32,983 nucleotides of DNA from Paenibacillus sp. SZ31. Lineage in GTDB: Bacteria; Bacillota; Bacilli; Paenibacillales; Paenibacillaceae. Made by a program: the position numbers and the translations under genes. Shown here piece after piece: positions 7,912-16,674 of the stretch. The DNA lies in the NCBI RefSeq assembly GCF_012912005.1, contig NZ_JABBEA010000028.1, positions 1 to 32,983 on the forward strand, written 5' to 3'. The notes below the pieces were generated by a model. That model saw only the letters and a list, made by a program, of their open reading frames with translations. It ran no database searches and was not told where the DNA came from. The first letter of the stretch is position 1, and every line of letters starts with the position of its first letter.

Positions 7912-9987
7912 ATGGTGAATGTATTTATGTTATTTACAAAGGCGAGGCAACGCTTGACGAACATGTCTTTTCGCTTCAAATTGCCACTGATGATCGGTCA
8001 ACTGGTGTGCGTCGTACTAGCTGTGACCGCAGTGCTATGTTACAAAGTGGCAGAGGACATTACATTGGACAAAAGCAGAGATGAGATTCAGTCGACTTCT
8101 GACCGGATTGGTGCAGGATTATTTACCTCACTAAGTCTGGAAGAGCAGTCTACGTTTCTAATCACAACACATCGGACATTCCAAGATTTACTGGAGATTC
8201 GGAATGCAGCAGAAGGCGAAGATAACGAAGCATTTTTCGAGGAAAACAGTGAACTTGTTAATAAAGCCAATGGGATATTGGCAGATAGCTTAGCGGGCAT
8301 GGAGGGTAACAGTGTTCTGATTCTGGTGGATCGCAATGGAACCGTGGTTGCGGCGAACGACCCGGAGTCACTTGGAGGTGAACGGGCAGACCGTGCCTAT
8401 TTCCAGGAAGCCATTAAGGGACGTAACGTCATTAGCGAAGGCATCATTTCCAAGACGCTGGGTACATTGGGTACGGTATTTGCATCCCCGATCTACAATG
8501 AGAACAAGCAAGTGGAAGGGGTACTTGTCTCAACCGCCTCTACATCATTCTTCGTGAACCAGTTGCAGAACGTCAAGATTAACGAAGAGGGTAAAGTCAT
8601 TATTTTGGACCGAATCGGAACGGTCATGTATCATTCGGCAGATGAGGGTCTGGCAGGAAAACCGCTGGAATCAGGGGAGTATCAGTCTCTGATCGATCTG
8701 GCTCCAAGTGATACATTGCAACAGGGCGAAGCAAGTACGGACGAGAAAGTGGTATTTTACTCGAAGATTCCACGTTCCGATTGGACGGTTATTGTCGAGG
8801 ATACATATACGGATGTACGGAAGCCGCTGGTAGGTATGGCGAAGCAAATGTATATCGTTTTGTTGAGTGCCATTGCCGTGTCTATCATCGCAGGTATCCT
8901 GATCTCGCAGCTGGTAACCAGACCGATTAGCCGAATAACGCTATTGTTCAAACAGTTGGCCGGAGGAGATCTGACTGTGCAGGCAGAAGGCAAGTATACC
9001 GGGGAATTCAAAGAACTGGCAGACAGCTTCAACACGATGGCCGAGGGAAACAAACAACTGATCTCCAGCATGAACCGTTCCATCGGGGTCCTGAATATAA
9101 GCACTACGGAGCTGGATCAATCTGCACAGCAGACTTCGGCTTCCATCACGGATACAACAGCGACAGCCCTTGAGATTTCACGGGCGATGGAATCACAGGC
9201 GAACGACACCGAATCCATCGTGGATAAATTCATGAATGTGGGGAACAAGATTGAGAACGTGAATGAGATGTCACAGTCCGTTATGCTTAAGGCGGATGAG
9301 ATCACGGACGCATTTAAAAATAATCATGAGGTCATTGACGTCCTTATTGCGGTAAATGGACAGAATGAAGCGGAAGTGAGCAACATCTCACAGATTACGG
9401 TTCAACTCGCCGAGAGTTCCTCCGGTATTCATCAAATTACGGGCACGATTGCCGAGATTGCGAATCAGACCAAGTTGCTGGCACTGAATGCTTCCATCGA
9501 GGCGGCGAGAGCTGGCGATCAGGGGCGTGGCTTCGCAGTCGTTGCTTCCGAGATTCGCAAGCTGGCTGAGCAGACAACGGCGCAATCAGAGGACATCAAT
9601 CGTATTGTGACGCAGACGATAGCACATGTGGAGCAGAATAACCGCAGTGTACATGCCATTGAGGCGATTGCGGAGCAGCATAAGAGCAGTGTAAGCCAGA
9701 CCAAGGAAACCTTTAATTTTGTCACCCAAAATATGCAGGACATGATGAATCAGGTACAGGCGATCGCTTCCGAGATCGAGTCCATTGAGCGAGATAAGGA
9801 TGATGTACTTGGAGCTGCACAGAATCTGTCGGCTTCAGGAGAAGAGGTCTCGGCATCCATTGAGGAAGTGACGGCAACAATGCAGGAACAATCGGGCATG
9901 ACTGGACATCTGGCAGAGTTGGTGCAGACCATTAATGGACTCACCAAACAACTTGCTGAAGAATCATCCCGCTTCAAAACAAAATAG
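7912..9987 (+). CDS. Methyl-accepting chemotaxis protein
   Basis: This 691-residue transmembrane chemoreceptor has a first membrane segment at about 25-48 and an extracellular sensor of dCache type (about 50-300, with the LVDRNGTVVAAND and GTVFASPIYNE patterns). A second membrane segment follows, then a HAMP linker (after TRPISRI). The long methylated and signalling helices contain the hairpin tip EIANQTKLLALNASIEAARA. It would sense a small extracellular ligand and drive CheA. No C-terminal CheR/CheB pentapeptide is visible. ATG 7912 has only a weak GAGG site four bases before it; an in-frame ATG at 7963 (MSFRFK) is an alternative that would shorten the cytoplasmic N-terminus. Ligand unknown. 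A sigma-D-like -10 is present upstream. Confidence 0.92.
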   Translation: MVNVFMLFTKARQRLTNMSFRFKLPLMIGQLVCVVLAVTAVLCYKVAEDITLDKSRDEIQSTSDRIGAGLFTSLSLEEQSTFLITTHRTFQDLLEIRNAAEGEDNEAFFEENSELVNKANGILADSLAGMEGNSVLILVDRNGTVVAANDPESLGGERADRAYFQEAIKGRNVISEGIISKTLGTLGTVFASPIYNENKQVEGVLVSTASTSFFVNQLQNVKINEEGKVIILDRIGTVMYHSADEGLAGKPLESGEYQSLIDLAPSDTLQQGEASTDEKVVFYSKIPRSDWTVIVEDTYTDVRKPLVGMAKQMYIVLLSAIAVSIIAGILISQLVTRPISRITLLFKQLAGGDLTVQAEGKYTGEFKELADSFNTMAEGNKQLISSMNRSIGVLNISTTELDQSAQQTSASITDTTATALEISRAMESQANDTESIVDKFMNVGNKIENVNEMSQSVMLKADEITDAFKNNHEVIDVLIAVNGQNEAEVSNISQITVQLAESSSGIHQITGTIAEIANQTKLLALNASIEAARAGDQGRGFAVVASEIRKLAEQTTAQSEDINRIVTQTIAHVEQNNRSVHAIEAIAEQHKSSVSQTKETFNFVTQNMQDMMNQVQAIASEIESIERDKDDVLGAAQNLSASGEEVSASIEEVTATMQEQSGMTGHLAELVQTINGLTKQLAEESSRFKTK

Positions 9988-9996
9988 GAACACCAA

Positions 9997-10075
9997 AGAA
10001 ACCCGTCTCTCAAAAGAGAACCGGGTTTCTCGACAAAGTGAGCACCTGTACCCATCTAAGGGTACAGGTGTTTTT
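9997..10075 (+). terminator. Tandem hairpins ending the chemoreceptor gene
   Basis: The first hairpin pairs AGAAACCCG (9997-10005) with CGGGTTTCT (10022-10030), with an inner TCTCT/AGAGA. The second pairs CACCTGTACCC (10043-10053) with GGGTACAGGTG (10060-10070) and is followed by TTTTT. The second is a standard intrinsic terminator; the first has no T-tract. Confidence 0.85.
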
Positions 10076-10083
10076 GTGATGCG

Positions 10084-10482
10084 CTACTCTCCCCGAACGG
10101 ATGGTGCATACGCCAGCACTTCCATTTCAATTAAATAAGGGCCTAACCCGCTGAATACAGTAATACGGGCGGGATATGGCTGCTTAATCATTCGCGCATA
10201 GACTTCATTGTATTCGGACTGATCCTCCACACGGGCTAGATGAGTGGTTGCCTTCACGATATGATCGAGTGTAAGTCCGGCTTCTTGCAGGATCACCTCA
10301 ATATTACGAATGCACTGCTCAGTCTGCTCCTTAATGCCGCCGATGGGCTCAAGCGTCTGTGGATCGACACCTACTTGACCTGCGACGTAGACCAAATCTC
10401 CTGCGCGGACAGCATGGGAGAAAGGAAGCGGGAACTTGGGTGCTGCACTTGCATGTATGATGGTAGACATCGTAGCTGTCAT
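10084..10482 (-). CDS. RidA/YjgF family protein (enamine/imine deaminase)
   Basis: The 132-residue protein has the normal RidA length. It contains the typical segments GDLVYVAGQVG, a Thr-rich centre (VKATTHLARVED), and YPARITVFSGLG. The Arg in that last segment is the residue that binds the substrate carboxylate in active RidA enzymes. RidA proteins hydrolyse reactive enamines/imines to ketones and ammonia; catabolic paralogues work in pyrimidine, amide or amino acid breakdown. It is the last gene of the ABC-amidase operon, seven bases after the amidase, so it probably handles an unstable product of that pathway. Two starts are possible (10482 or four codons later); AGGA precedes the first by five bases. 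Confidence 0.9.
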   Translation of the reverse strand: MTATMSTIIHASAAPKFPLPFSHAVRAGDLVYVAGQVGVDPQTLEPIGGIKEQTEQCIRNIEVILQEAGLTLDHIVKATTHLARVEDQSEYNEVYARMIKQPYPARITVFSGLGPYLIEMEVLAYAPSVRGE

Positions 10483-10489
10483 TCCTTTC

Positions 10490-11866
10490 CTAATGAGTGT
10501 GTATGATTGGTGTTAACTGATGCCAGTTCGTAGCCTGCTGATAATGATGAGCGATGGACAACAGGCGGTCTTCTCTCATGAGTGGACCGGCAAGCTGCAT
10601 GCCGATAGGTAATTGCTTCCCTGAGGTGGTATCGAACCCGATGGGTACGGTGATAGACGGTAGACCCGTATTGGTGAACGGTCCGTTAAAAATCGGGCTT
10701 CCCGTCTTGTAGCCATATGGGGCCACATACGGTGTTGATGGAGTTAATAACACATCCACTTCATCAAAAAGCATCATCATCTCGCTCCGGAATATCGTTC
10801 GAATGCGTTGTGCCTGCAAATAATCAACGGCACTCGTCTGGTAACCGAGTTCAAGCTGCTCCCGCATCGTGTGGCCGTAACGATCAGAGGCTTCCGCGAA
10901 GCGTTCCTGATGGAAGGCGGCAGCTTCCGCCCGCATAACCGTACGATGAGCAGCAACGGTCTCTTCCATATAAGAAGGCAGGTCAACTTTCTTCCATTGC
11001 ATACCCAGCTTCTCAAGTACAGCGATTGCCGACTCTACTGCTAACCAGATCGCCGGTTCGTCAGTTTGGAAGAAGCTGCTCGGTAGGCCGATCACCATTC
11101 CTGATATAGGATGTTCAAGAGCGCTCGTTAAGTCTGGCTTGCCGTGAGGAAGTGTGAAGGGGTCCAGCTCATCTTGCCCGGCCATCGCTTCAAGAACGAT
11201 TGCGTTATCTTGGGCCGATCGAGTGAAGGCACCAAGGTGATCCAGGCTCCAGCTGGCTGTGATGACACCATTACGGCTAACCCTGCCGTAAGTGGGTTTC
11301 ATACAGGTTAATCCGTTGTAGGCTGCGGGTCTAAGCAGAGATCCGAAAGTCTGTGTTCCAAGTGTGAAGGAAGCCATGCCAGCTGCTACTGCAGCAGCGG
11401 AGCCGGAGCTAGAACCGCCCGGTGTATGCTCTAGATTCCACGGGTTGCGGGTTGGTGGTTCTCCTCCCTGGAAGGCATATTCCGTCGTTGTTGTCTTGCC
11501 GAGCAGGATAGCACCTGCAGCCTGAAGCTTATCAATCACAGTAGCATTTGTTTCGGGTACGAAGTCAGGATAGGTGCTTGACCCTGCCGAGGTGCGTATG
11601 CCAGCGGTATGGATAATGTCTTTGGCTCCATAGGGAATGCCATGCAGAGGACCGAGATATTCGCCATTCATCAGCTTGCGCTCAGACTCCCTTGCGGCCT
11701 GCAAGGCTTGATCAGTGGTAACTGTAACGAACGCTTGCACAGCAGGCTCTACTTTCTCAATGCGATTCAAATAGGATTTCGTAAGCTCGACAGGAGATAT
11801 CAACTTATTTTTAATCAGTGTTGCGGCCTCAGCAATCGTCAGCTCGTTAAGTGGTTTGGTAATCAT
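10490..11866 (-). CDS. Amidase-signature family amidase
   Basis: The 458-residue enzyme carries the Ser-cisSer-Lys triad of the amidase signature family. By spacing these are Lys82 in YGAKD, Ser152 in the GGSSSGS loop and Ser176 in TQTFGSLLRPA. The usual TDTGGSIR motif reads TQTFGSLLR here. Asp to Gln at that site is common in the family; Phe for the first Gly is less so. It would hydrolyse a C-N amide bond of an imported compound. The start overlaps the preceding 61-residue gene by four bases (ATGA). The context (importer, RidA, PucR regulator) suggests a catabolic nitrogen-scavenging role. Related possibilities are allophanate hydrolase-like or hydantoin/ureide amidases, but the substrate is not readable. 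Confidence 0.92.
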   Translation of the reverse strand: MITKPLNELTIAEAATLIKNKLISPVELTKSYLNRIEKVEPAVQAFVTVTTDQALQAARESERKLMNGEYLGPLHGIPYGAKDIIHTAGIRTSAGSSTYPDFVPETNATVIDKLQAAGAILLGKTTTTEYAFQGGEPPTRNPWNLEHTPGGSSSGSAAAVAAGMASFTLGTQTFGSLLRPAAYNGLTCMKPTYGRVSRNGVITASWSLDHLGAFTRSAQDNAIVLEAMAGQDELDPFTLPHGKPDLTSALEHPISGMVIGLPSSFFQTDEPAIWLAVESAIAVLEKLGMQWKKVDLPSYMEETVAAHRTVMRAEAAAFHQERFAEASDRYGHTMREQLELGYQTSAVDYLQAQRIRTIFRSEMMMLFDEVDVLLTPSTPYVAPYGYKTGSPIFNGPFTNTGLPSITVPIGFDTTSGKQLPIGMQLAGPLMREDRLLSIAHHYQQATNWHQLTPIIHTH

Positions 11867-12048
11867 CGCAGGGGCACTCTCCTATGGGGGGAATTGGGTC
11901 CTACTTCTTCTGGCAACTTGAAGCCTCGAATCAGCTCCAAGTCTGCTGTAAATAGGGCAAGCTCCTCGCTCGTAATAACTCCGTCCGCATATTTGGCGCT
12001 TTCTGTACGGCGGTGTGTGAGATAGTCGTCCTGGTTCAGAGTAATCAC
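11863..12048 (-). CDS. 61-residue protein coupled to the amidase, possible GatC/AtzG-like partner
   Basis: This is a real small gene by position: its stop overlaps the amidase start (ATGA), and it begins 11 bases after the lipoprotein gene in a tight operon. GAAAGGG-type sequence precedes the ATG. The protein is hydrophilic, acidic in the middle (SEELALFTADLELIRGF) and ends with a proline-containing tail (PEEVGPNSPHRRV). There is no signal peptide or membrane segment. Amidase-signature enzymes such as GatA and AtzE use small GatC-like partners with a helix plus an extended tail of similar size. This one could be such a partner, but that rests on size, position and tail character only. Confidence 0.6.
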   Translation of the reverse strand: MITLNQDDYLTHRRTESAKYADGVITSEELALFTADLELIRGFKLPEEVGPNSPHRRVPLR

Positions 12049-12059
12049 CCTTTCTCTCT

Positions 12060-13088
12060 CTATTTGGTGAAGCTTGAATCGATAATGTCCTCGTAAGCGA
12101 GGTCTTCCTTCAGATTGCCGATGAAGCGCTGCATATCAATTGCGGTCTCGAAGGCCGATTCATTGATGAGCCCATCAGCAGGGTATACCTTGCTGTCGAT
12201 CATGCGTTGTACCGCTTGCTCCACAACTTTCTTGTCTAGATTCGGGAATTCCTTAACTGCGACTGCTTTGGCGCCTTCAGGATTGGATTGAATGTAGTCC
12301 AGGGCTTGCTCAATAGAGGTGACGAAGCGCTGGGTGAGATCAGGATTCTTTTCAATGAAGCTTGCGGTTGTATTCATCGTTGCGAAGGCGAAGTCAGGGT
12401 AATCCTTGGTGAAATCATGGACAATATGCAGTCCTTCTGCAATGCCTTGATCCAGCTGAGGTTCGTAAACGATAGCAATATCGGCTTTGCCAGCTAATAC
12501 AGCACCAAGCTCGGAGCCATTCTGAACCTCGGTAATCGTCACATCTTTGTCGATATCGATGTTATTGTCAGCGAACAACTTCCGCAGTAAGCTGTTCGAA
12601 CTTGTAGGTGCCAAGCCCACAACGATGGTTTTACCTTTGAAATCCGCTGTCGAGTTCACGGTTACTCCTTCTCGCGCAACTGCCCATACTGGAGCGCTCC
12701 CTGATAGAAGAACCAGTGAGCGAGCATCTCCACCCTTAGCATTAGCAAATGCGACATGCTCAGGACCGTGGAAGGAGAACGCAGACTCGCCTGAAATCAC
12801 CGAAGACAATGCTGTTGGTCCGCTTCCGGCAGCGCGGATGGAGGTTAGCTCAATGCGATTCTCCTCTAGGAATCCTTGGTTATTCGCTACATACAGCGGA
12901 AGGTAGAGCAGGTTGTGATACACCTCGGACACCATAATTTTGTCCACCTGCGTATTTGCTGTCCCCCCGCTATCAGATGCACCTGCGCCACTCGCAGGTG
13001 TTGTAGCGTTGCTTCCGCATGCACTGAGCAGTGTGGTCAAAATAACCGTCATCGTTGCTAGAAAAGCTATCTTTTTGAATGTACGCAT
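12060..13088 (-). CDS. ABC transporter substrate-binding lipoprotein (NMT1/SsuA/TauA-like)
   Basis: The 342-residue protein has a lipoprotein signal ending LSAC (Cys24), then a Ser/Gly/Ala linker. The body resembles binding proteins of the nitrate/sulfonate/taurine/pyrimidine-precursor class: an early YLPLYVANNQGF strand-helix, VISGESAFSFHGP, a KGKTIVVG segment and an AGKADIAIVYEP segment. It would capture a small organic compound outside the membrane and deliver it to the neighbouring permease. It lies 34 bases after the permease gene in the same operon. The ligand is unknown. The downstream amidase and RidA argue for an amide- or imide-containing nitrogen compound rather than a sulfonate; this is inference. 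Confidence 0.9.
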   Translation of the reverse strand: MRTFKKIAFLATMTVILTTLLSACGSNATTPASGAGASDSGGTANTQVDKIMVSEVYHNLLYLPLYVANNQGFLEENRIELTSIRAAGSGPTALSSVISGESAFSFHGPEHVAFANAKGGDARSLVLLSGSAPVWAVAREGVTVNSTADFKGKTIVVGLAPTSSNSLLRKLFADNNIDIDKDVTITEVQNGSELGAVLAGKADIAIVYEPQLDQGIAEGLHIVHDFTKDYPDFAFATMNTTASFIEKNPDLTQRFVTSIEQALDYIQSNPEGAKAVAVKEFPNLDKKVVEQAVQRMIDSKVYPADGLINESAFETAIDMQRFIGNLKEDLAYEDIIDSSFTK

Positions 13089-13122
13089 TAGTCATCAGTC
13101 CCCTTTAATCGTTGTAGGTCAG

Positions 13123-13989
13123 CTATACAGATGTGGATTTGCTGCTGGTCTTGTTGTCATTCCATGGAAGGAGACGGGATTCGATATAACCGACACAAGT
13201 GTAGAGGAGCATGGCGACCAGCATAAGCATGAACACGCCGACCCATACGGCCGGAAGGTTGAACAGGTTTCCTTCGACGAATACCATGTGTCCGAGTCCT
13301 TTGTCAGAAGAGATGAATTCTCCACCTACGACAGAGACCAATGCCAAACCGATATTGATCCGGAAGGCGGAGATGATCCATGGCAGGGAGGAAGGAACGA
13401 TAATTTTGCGGAAAATTTGTGATTTCTTCGCACCGAAGGATTTCATCAGATTAATCTGTGATTCGTCGATCTGATGCGTCGCTTGGTAGGCGGATAACAG
13501 CGCTACGATAAACGTTGCTACGGAGGCGAGAGCAATCTTGGAGAAGATGCCCGAACCGAACCAGATGATAATCATAGGAGCGAGGGCAATCTTCGGGATG
13601 CCGTTCATCGCTACAATGAATGGATCGAGCACACGGGCAACGGACTTGGAATACCACATAAGCAGTCCTGCCAATGAGCCAATTAAGCTTCCGGCTACGA
13701 AGCCGATAACGGTGGCATTTACCGTTGCGAACGCGTCTGTAAGCAGTTGTCCTGAGCTGGCCATGGTGATGGCGGCATCAAGAATGGCGCTTGGCGATCC
13801 CATGAGGAATCCGTTAACCAGTTTCAAGCGAACGGCGGATTCCCAAATCACCAGAATGACCGCTACAATAATGAACCGCCACAGCATCGTCATCAGCCAT
13901 TCTTTGGAGAAGGTAGATTGTCTGCGTTTGCTCTTCGTAACTCCAGCAGGCTTTCCGGCAAGGGTAACTTCAGGTGATGTGCTCTTCAT
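13123..13989 (-). CDS. ABC transporter permease (SsuC/TauC/NrtB-like)
   Basis: The 288-residue protein has a basic cytoplasmic N-terminus (about 1-30), then about six membrane segments. A cytoplasmic coupling loop appears where ALAPMIIIWFG leads into KSFGAKKSQIFRKI and LPSSLPWIISAFRI; this is the usual binding-protein-dependent inner-membrane component signature of the taurine/nitrate class. It would form the channel with the ATPase encoded immediately upstream. The two genes overlap by one base, which implies coupling and one-to-one production. Confidence 0.92.
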   Translation of the reverse strand: MKSTSPEVTLAGKPAGVTKSKRRQSTFSKEWLMTMLWRFIIVAVILVIWESAVRLKLVNGFLMGSPSAILDAAITMASSGQLLTDAFATVNATVIGFVAGSLIGSLAGLLMWYSKSVARVLDPFIVAMNGIPKIALAPMIIIWFGSGIFSKIALASVATFIVALLSAYQATHQIDESQINLMKSFGAKKSQIFRKIIVPSSLPWIISAFRINIGLALVSVVGGEFISSDKGLGHMVFVEGNLFNLPAVWVGVFMLMLVAMLLYTCVGYIESRLLPWNDNKTSSKSTSV

Positions 13990-14765
13990 TAGCTGATCCT
14001 CCCCATTTGGATATCAAGCTCTGACCAGATCGATTCAAAATATTGCTTAAACTTCTGGTCGGAGCGGGCTTTCAGTGCTGAGCCATATTGCGAGGCGAGG
14101 CCAATGTCGTAGATCTGTTTCACGGTTGTTGGCCTTTTGCTCATAACGGCAATGCGGTCGGAGATGGCGATGGCTTCCTCGATGTCATGCGTGATCAAGA
14201 CGCCTGTCTTGCCCTCGGATTTCAGGATGGATAAGATTTCATCTTCCAGAATGAGTCTGGTCTGATAATCAAGTGCGGAGAAGGGTTCGTCCAGTAATAT
14301 AATATCGGGCTGGGTAACGAGGGTACGTATGAGGGCTACACGTTGGCGCATACCGCCTGATAGGGTGGAGGGATAGGCTTCTGCGAATGAAGCCAGGCCA
14401 TAACGGTCCAGATAATCCATGGCAATATCGCCGCGATCCTTTTTGGACATGCCCTTCACTTCCAAGCCTAGCGTGACATTGTCCAGGATGCTTCTCCAAG
14501 GAAGCAGCAGATCCTTCTGCATCATATAGCCTACATGCCCGGTTGTCTGATCGATCTCTTCGCCACAGACGATAACCTTGCCATTCGTTGGCTTGAGCAG
14601 ACCCGCGATAATATTGAAGATCGTACTCTTGCCACAGCCGCTCGGTCCCACAATACTGAAGAACTCCTGCTTCTTGATTTGCATCGAAACCTCAGCGAGT
14701 ACCTGAATGTCTTCTCCGGTTGCACTGACAAATGATTTGGATACGCCTTGTATTTGTATAGCCAT
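13989..14765 (-). CDS. ABC transporter ATP-binding protein (SsuB/TauB/NrtD-like)
   Basis: The 258-residue ATPase has a Walker A motif GPSGCGKST (40-48), a Q-loop region MMQKDLLLPW, the ABC signature LSGGMRQR (about 135-142) and Walker B LLDEPFSALD. An H-loop follows in LITHDIEEA. The LLPW after the Q-loop is typical of the nitrate/sulfonate/taurine importers. It is the first gene of the operon and drives uptake by the neighbouring permease and lipoprotein. The 195 bases upstream of its start, before the regulator's terminator, should hold the operon promoter. Confidence 0.94.
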   Translation of the reverse strand: MAIQIQGVSKSFVSATGEDIQVLAEVSMQIKKQEFFSIVGPSGCGKSTIFNIIAGLLKPTNGKVIVCGEEIDQTTGHVGYMMQKDLLLPWRSILDNVTLGLEVKGMSKKDRGDIAMDYLDRYGLASFAEAYPSTLSGGMRQRVALIRTLVTQPDIILLDEPFSALDYQTRLILEDEILSILKSEGKTGVLITHDIEEAIAISDRIAVMSKRPTTVKQIYDIGLASQYGSALKARSDQKFKQYFESIWSELDIQMGRIS

Positions 14766-14806
14766 GATAGGTAGCCCCTTTCCTACAGCCTGATGGTGTT
14801 TATTTC

Positions 14807-14843
14807 TTGATGTAAATTGATGTTAATTAATATGACATTGATG
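14807..14843 (-). promoter_or_regulatory. Three in-phase TTGATG repeats upstream of the ABC-amidase operon
   Basis: On the plus strand TTGATG occurs at 14807, 14817 and 14838, the first two followed by T. The spacings are 10 and 21 bases, so all three lie on one face of the helix. They are 42-78 bases before the ATPase start, on the side where an activator or repressor would bind. The nearby PucR-type regulator is the natural candidate. No clear -35/-10 pair was recognised. Confidence 0.35.
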
Positions 14844-14960
14844 AATATATTCCTAATCATATAGACTGTTTGCACAATTGTCATTAGTTACTCTGAACAT
14901 AAAAATAGAATTAAATCAGTTAAAATGCACAAATGGAGTTGGGTTGGAAAAAGAAAATAA

Positions 14961-14991
14961 AAGAACGTGTCATTATACATGACACGTTCTT
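14961..14991 (-). terminator. Terminator of the PucR-type regulator gene
   Basis: AAGAACGTGTCAT and ATGACACGTTCTT form a 13-bp perfect stem with a 5-base loop. On the minus strand it is followed by a T-rich run (TTATTTTC). It starts three bases after the regulator stop, so the regulator and the ABC-amidase operon are separate transcripts. Confidence 0.85.
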
Positions 14992-14994
14992 GGT

Positions 14995-16674
14995 TTAAGA
15001 CGTATGATTAGCTTCGCTAGGGGCTGGATTAACATTCAGAAGGGACTCAAGTGCGAAGGCGAGTCGGAAGCGCAGGCTCTCCATCGGGTCTTTGATGTTC
15101 CTGCCGGTCAGTTTCTCACATTTCTCCAGCCTATAAATCACTGTATTGCGATGTACGAACAGCTCTTTGGCTGTATCGACGATCTGGCAATGATTCTCAT
15201 AGAAAGAGGACAAGGTTTTCATCAGTTCGCTACGCTCATTTGGATCTCGGCCTTCAAAGGGCTTAAAGGTTTCTTGATGGAACTGCAGCATCTCATCGTG
15301 AGGAATCATGCGCAGCAGACGGCTTATATCCATGGTTTGATAGGAATGAGCGAAGCGGGTCTTTCGCATCTGATAGCCGGATTGGAGCGCCTTGACTGCT
15401 TCCTTATAGGAGAGTCCAATATCCAATACATTGGTGTAAGGATTTCCTATTCCGAAGGATAGGCTGAGCTGCGACTCCGTATACAGATTGCTCGCGATCT
15501 GCTCAAGCTGCTGAACAACGGTGTGTTCGTCCCAAGACGATTGGGCCAAAAAGACGAGTATACCGAACTGGTCGTTCTTTGTGAACATGACAAAGGAGAG
15601 ATCCAATCTGGCGAATTCCTGCTTAATCAGCTCGTAATAAGCGTCTCGTTCCGAGATGAATCGCTCTTCCCCAGGTGGAGTGAGGAGGTGATTAGGTTTG
15701 TTTGTTAAGGGTTCATCCATCTTGGCGATGATGAGAACGGAGCTCCCTTTTGCTTGTAGCCCATATTTCTTGCCGCGATGCAGCGCTTCTTGTTCAGAAC
15801 GAATGAATCCTTGAATGAGATCGGAGAAATATTCATTTTTGTACCGGCGGGAGCGTTCCTTGACTGCTTGTTTCTTGGTTAACTCCAGACCGATCACATT
15901 GACCGCTTGCTCAAGTGCCAGAGTGGAGAGCTTAGAGGTTGTGGAACTGTCGTATAGTGCGATCAAATAGCCTTCGTGCCGATCCGTGAAGATGGGATGA
16001 AGCTCGGCATGTCGATATTTATCAGCAGTAAGTAGGCAGATCGAGATTGCAGTATGGAAGGAAGGGTGCTCATCTATAAATGTCAGTAAGGGCGCGGCGA
16101 GAGACTGGTGATCCATCTGTTGTGCATAGTGGGAGCTTGCTGTAATTTGCTTCTTCGAACCGAGCAGAAGTACAGGTGAGGATAGTAATTGAGACAACGT
16201 ATCTACGATGGAGGGTATGCCTTTTCCCTGCATCACCATCGTGGAAAATTGCTTGTGAATAGATAAGGCGTAGTGCAGTTCATGGGTTTTGTTCTGTAGG
16301 ATGGCACTGATCGAATGTTGAAATATTTCACCGAGTGTATTGTCTATCTCGGACAGTTCGATGATTGGGAAGCCCAGTCTGTTGGCTGTCTCAAGCAGTT
16401 GCGGAGCTAATTCAAGAGAGAAACGCTGTGTCTTGACAGCAAGCGCTGCACAACCAATTGCATGCATGTCTGTAATAAATCCAAGATGAGCATCGGGGCG
16501 GTCTTTCAGGATATAACCGTTCGTCAGCAGCATATCTCCCGGCTTCAGGAATTGTACAATATCTGGCGCGTCCATAATATTAATCGATTGCACCAAACGA
16601 TCTAGTCCACGATGTCCGGCAATAACCTTTGCTTTGGAGAGAATGGGGATAGTCAATAACTGTTGCAGATCCAT
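14995..16674 (-). CDS. PucR family transcriptional regulator
   Basis: From ATG 16674 the protein has 559 residues. The N-terminal PucR domain is clear (about 1-130: LQQLLTIPIL, IAGHRGLDRLV, INIMDAPD, PGDMLLTNGY). A middle sensor or GGDEF-like region follows, then the C-terminal PucR helix-turn-helix (TAKELFVHRNTVIYRLEKCEKLTG). Members respond to purine, ureide, amino acid or polyamine metabolites and mostly activate catabolic genes. An ATG seven codons upstream (16695) also fits, but the family normally starts near the chosen Met; neither has a strong ribosome binding site (GAGTGGG lies before 16674). It probably controls the ABC-amidase operon, which runs in the same direction behind its terminator. 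Confidence 0.9.
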   Translation of the reverse strand: MDLQQLLTIPILSKAKVIAGHRGLDRLVQSINIMDAPDIVQFLKPGDMLLTNGYILKDRPDAHLGFITDMHAIGCAALAVKTQRFSLELAPQLLETANRLGFPIIELSEIDNTLGEIFQHSISAILQNKTHELHYALSIHKQFSTMVMQGKGIPSIVDTLSQLLSSPVLLLGSKKQITASSHYAQQMDHQSLAAPLLTFIDEHPSFHTAISICLLTADKYRHAELHPIFTDRHEGYLIALYDSSTTSKLSTLALEQAVNVIGLELTKKQAVKERSRRYKNEYFSDLIQGFIRSEQEALHRGKKYGLQAKGSSVLIIAKMDEPLTNKPNHLLTPPGEERFISERDAYYELIKQEFARLDLSFVMFTKNDQFGILVFLAQSSWDEHTVVQQLEQIASNLYTESQLSLSFGIGNPYTNVLDIGLSYKEAVKALQSGYQMRKTRFAHSYQTMDISRLLRMIPHDEMLQFHQETFKPFEGRDPNERSELMKTLSSFYENHCQIVDTAKELFVHRNTVIYRLEKCEKLTGRNIKDPMESLRFRLAFALESLLNVNPAPSEANHTS

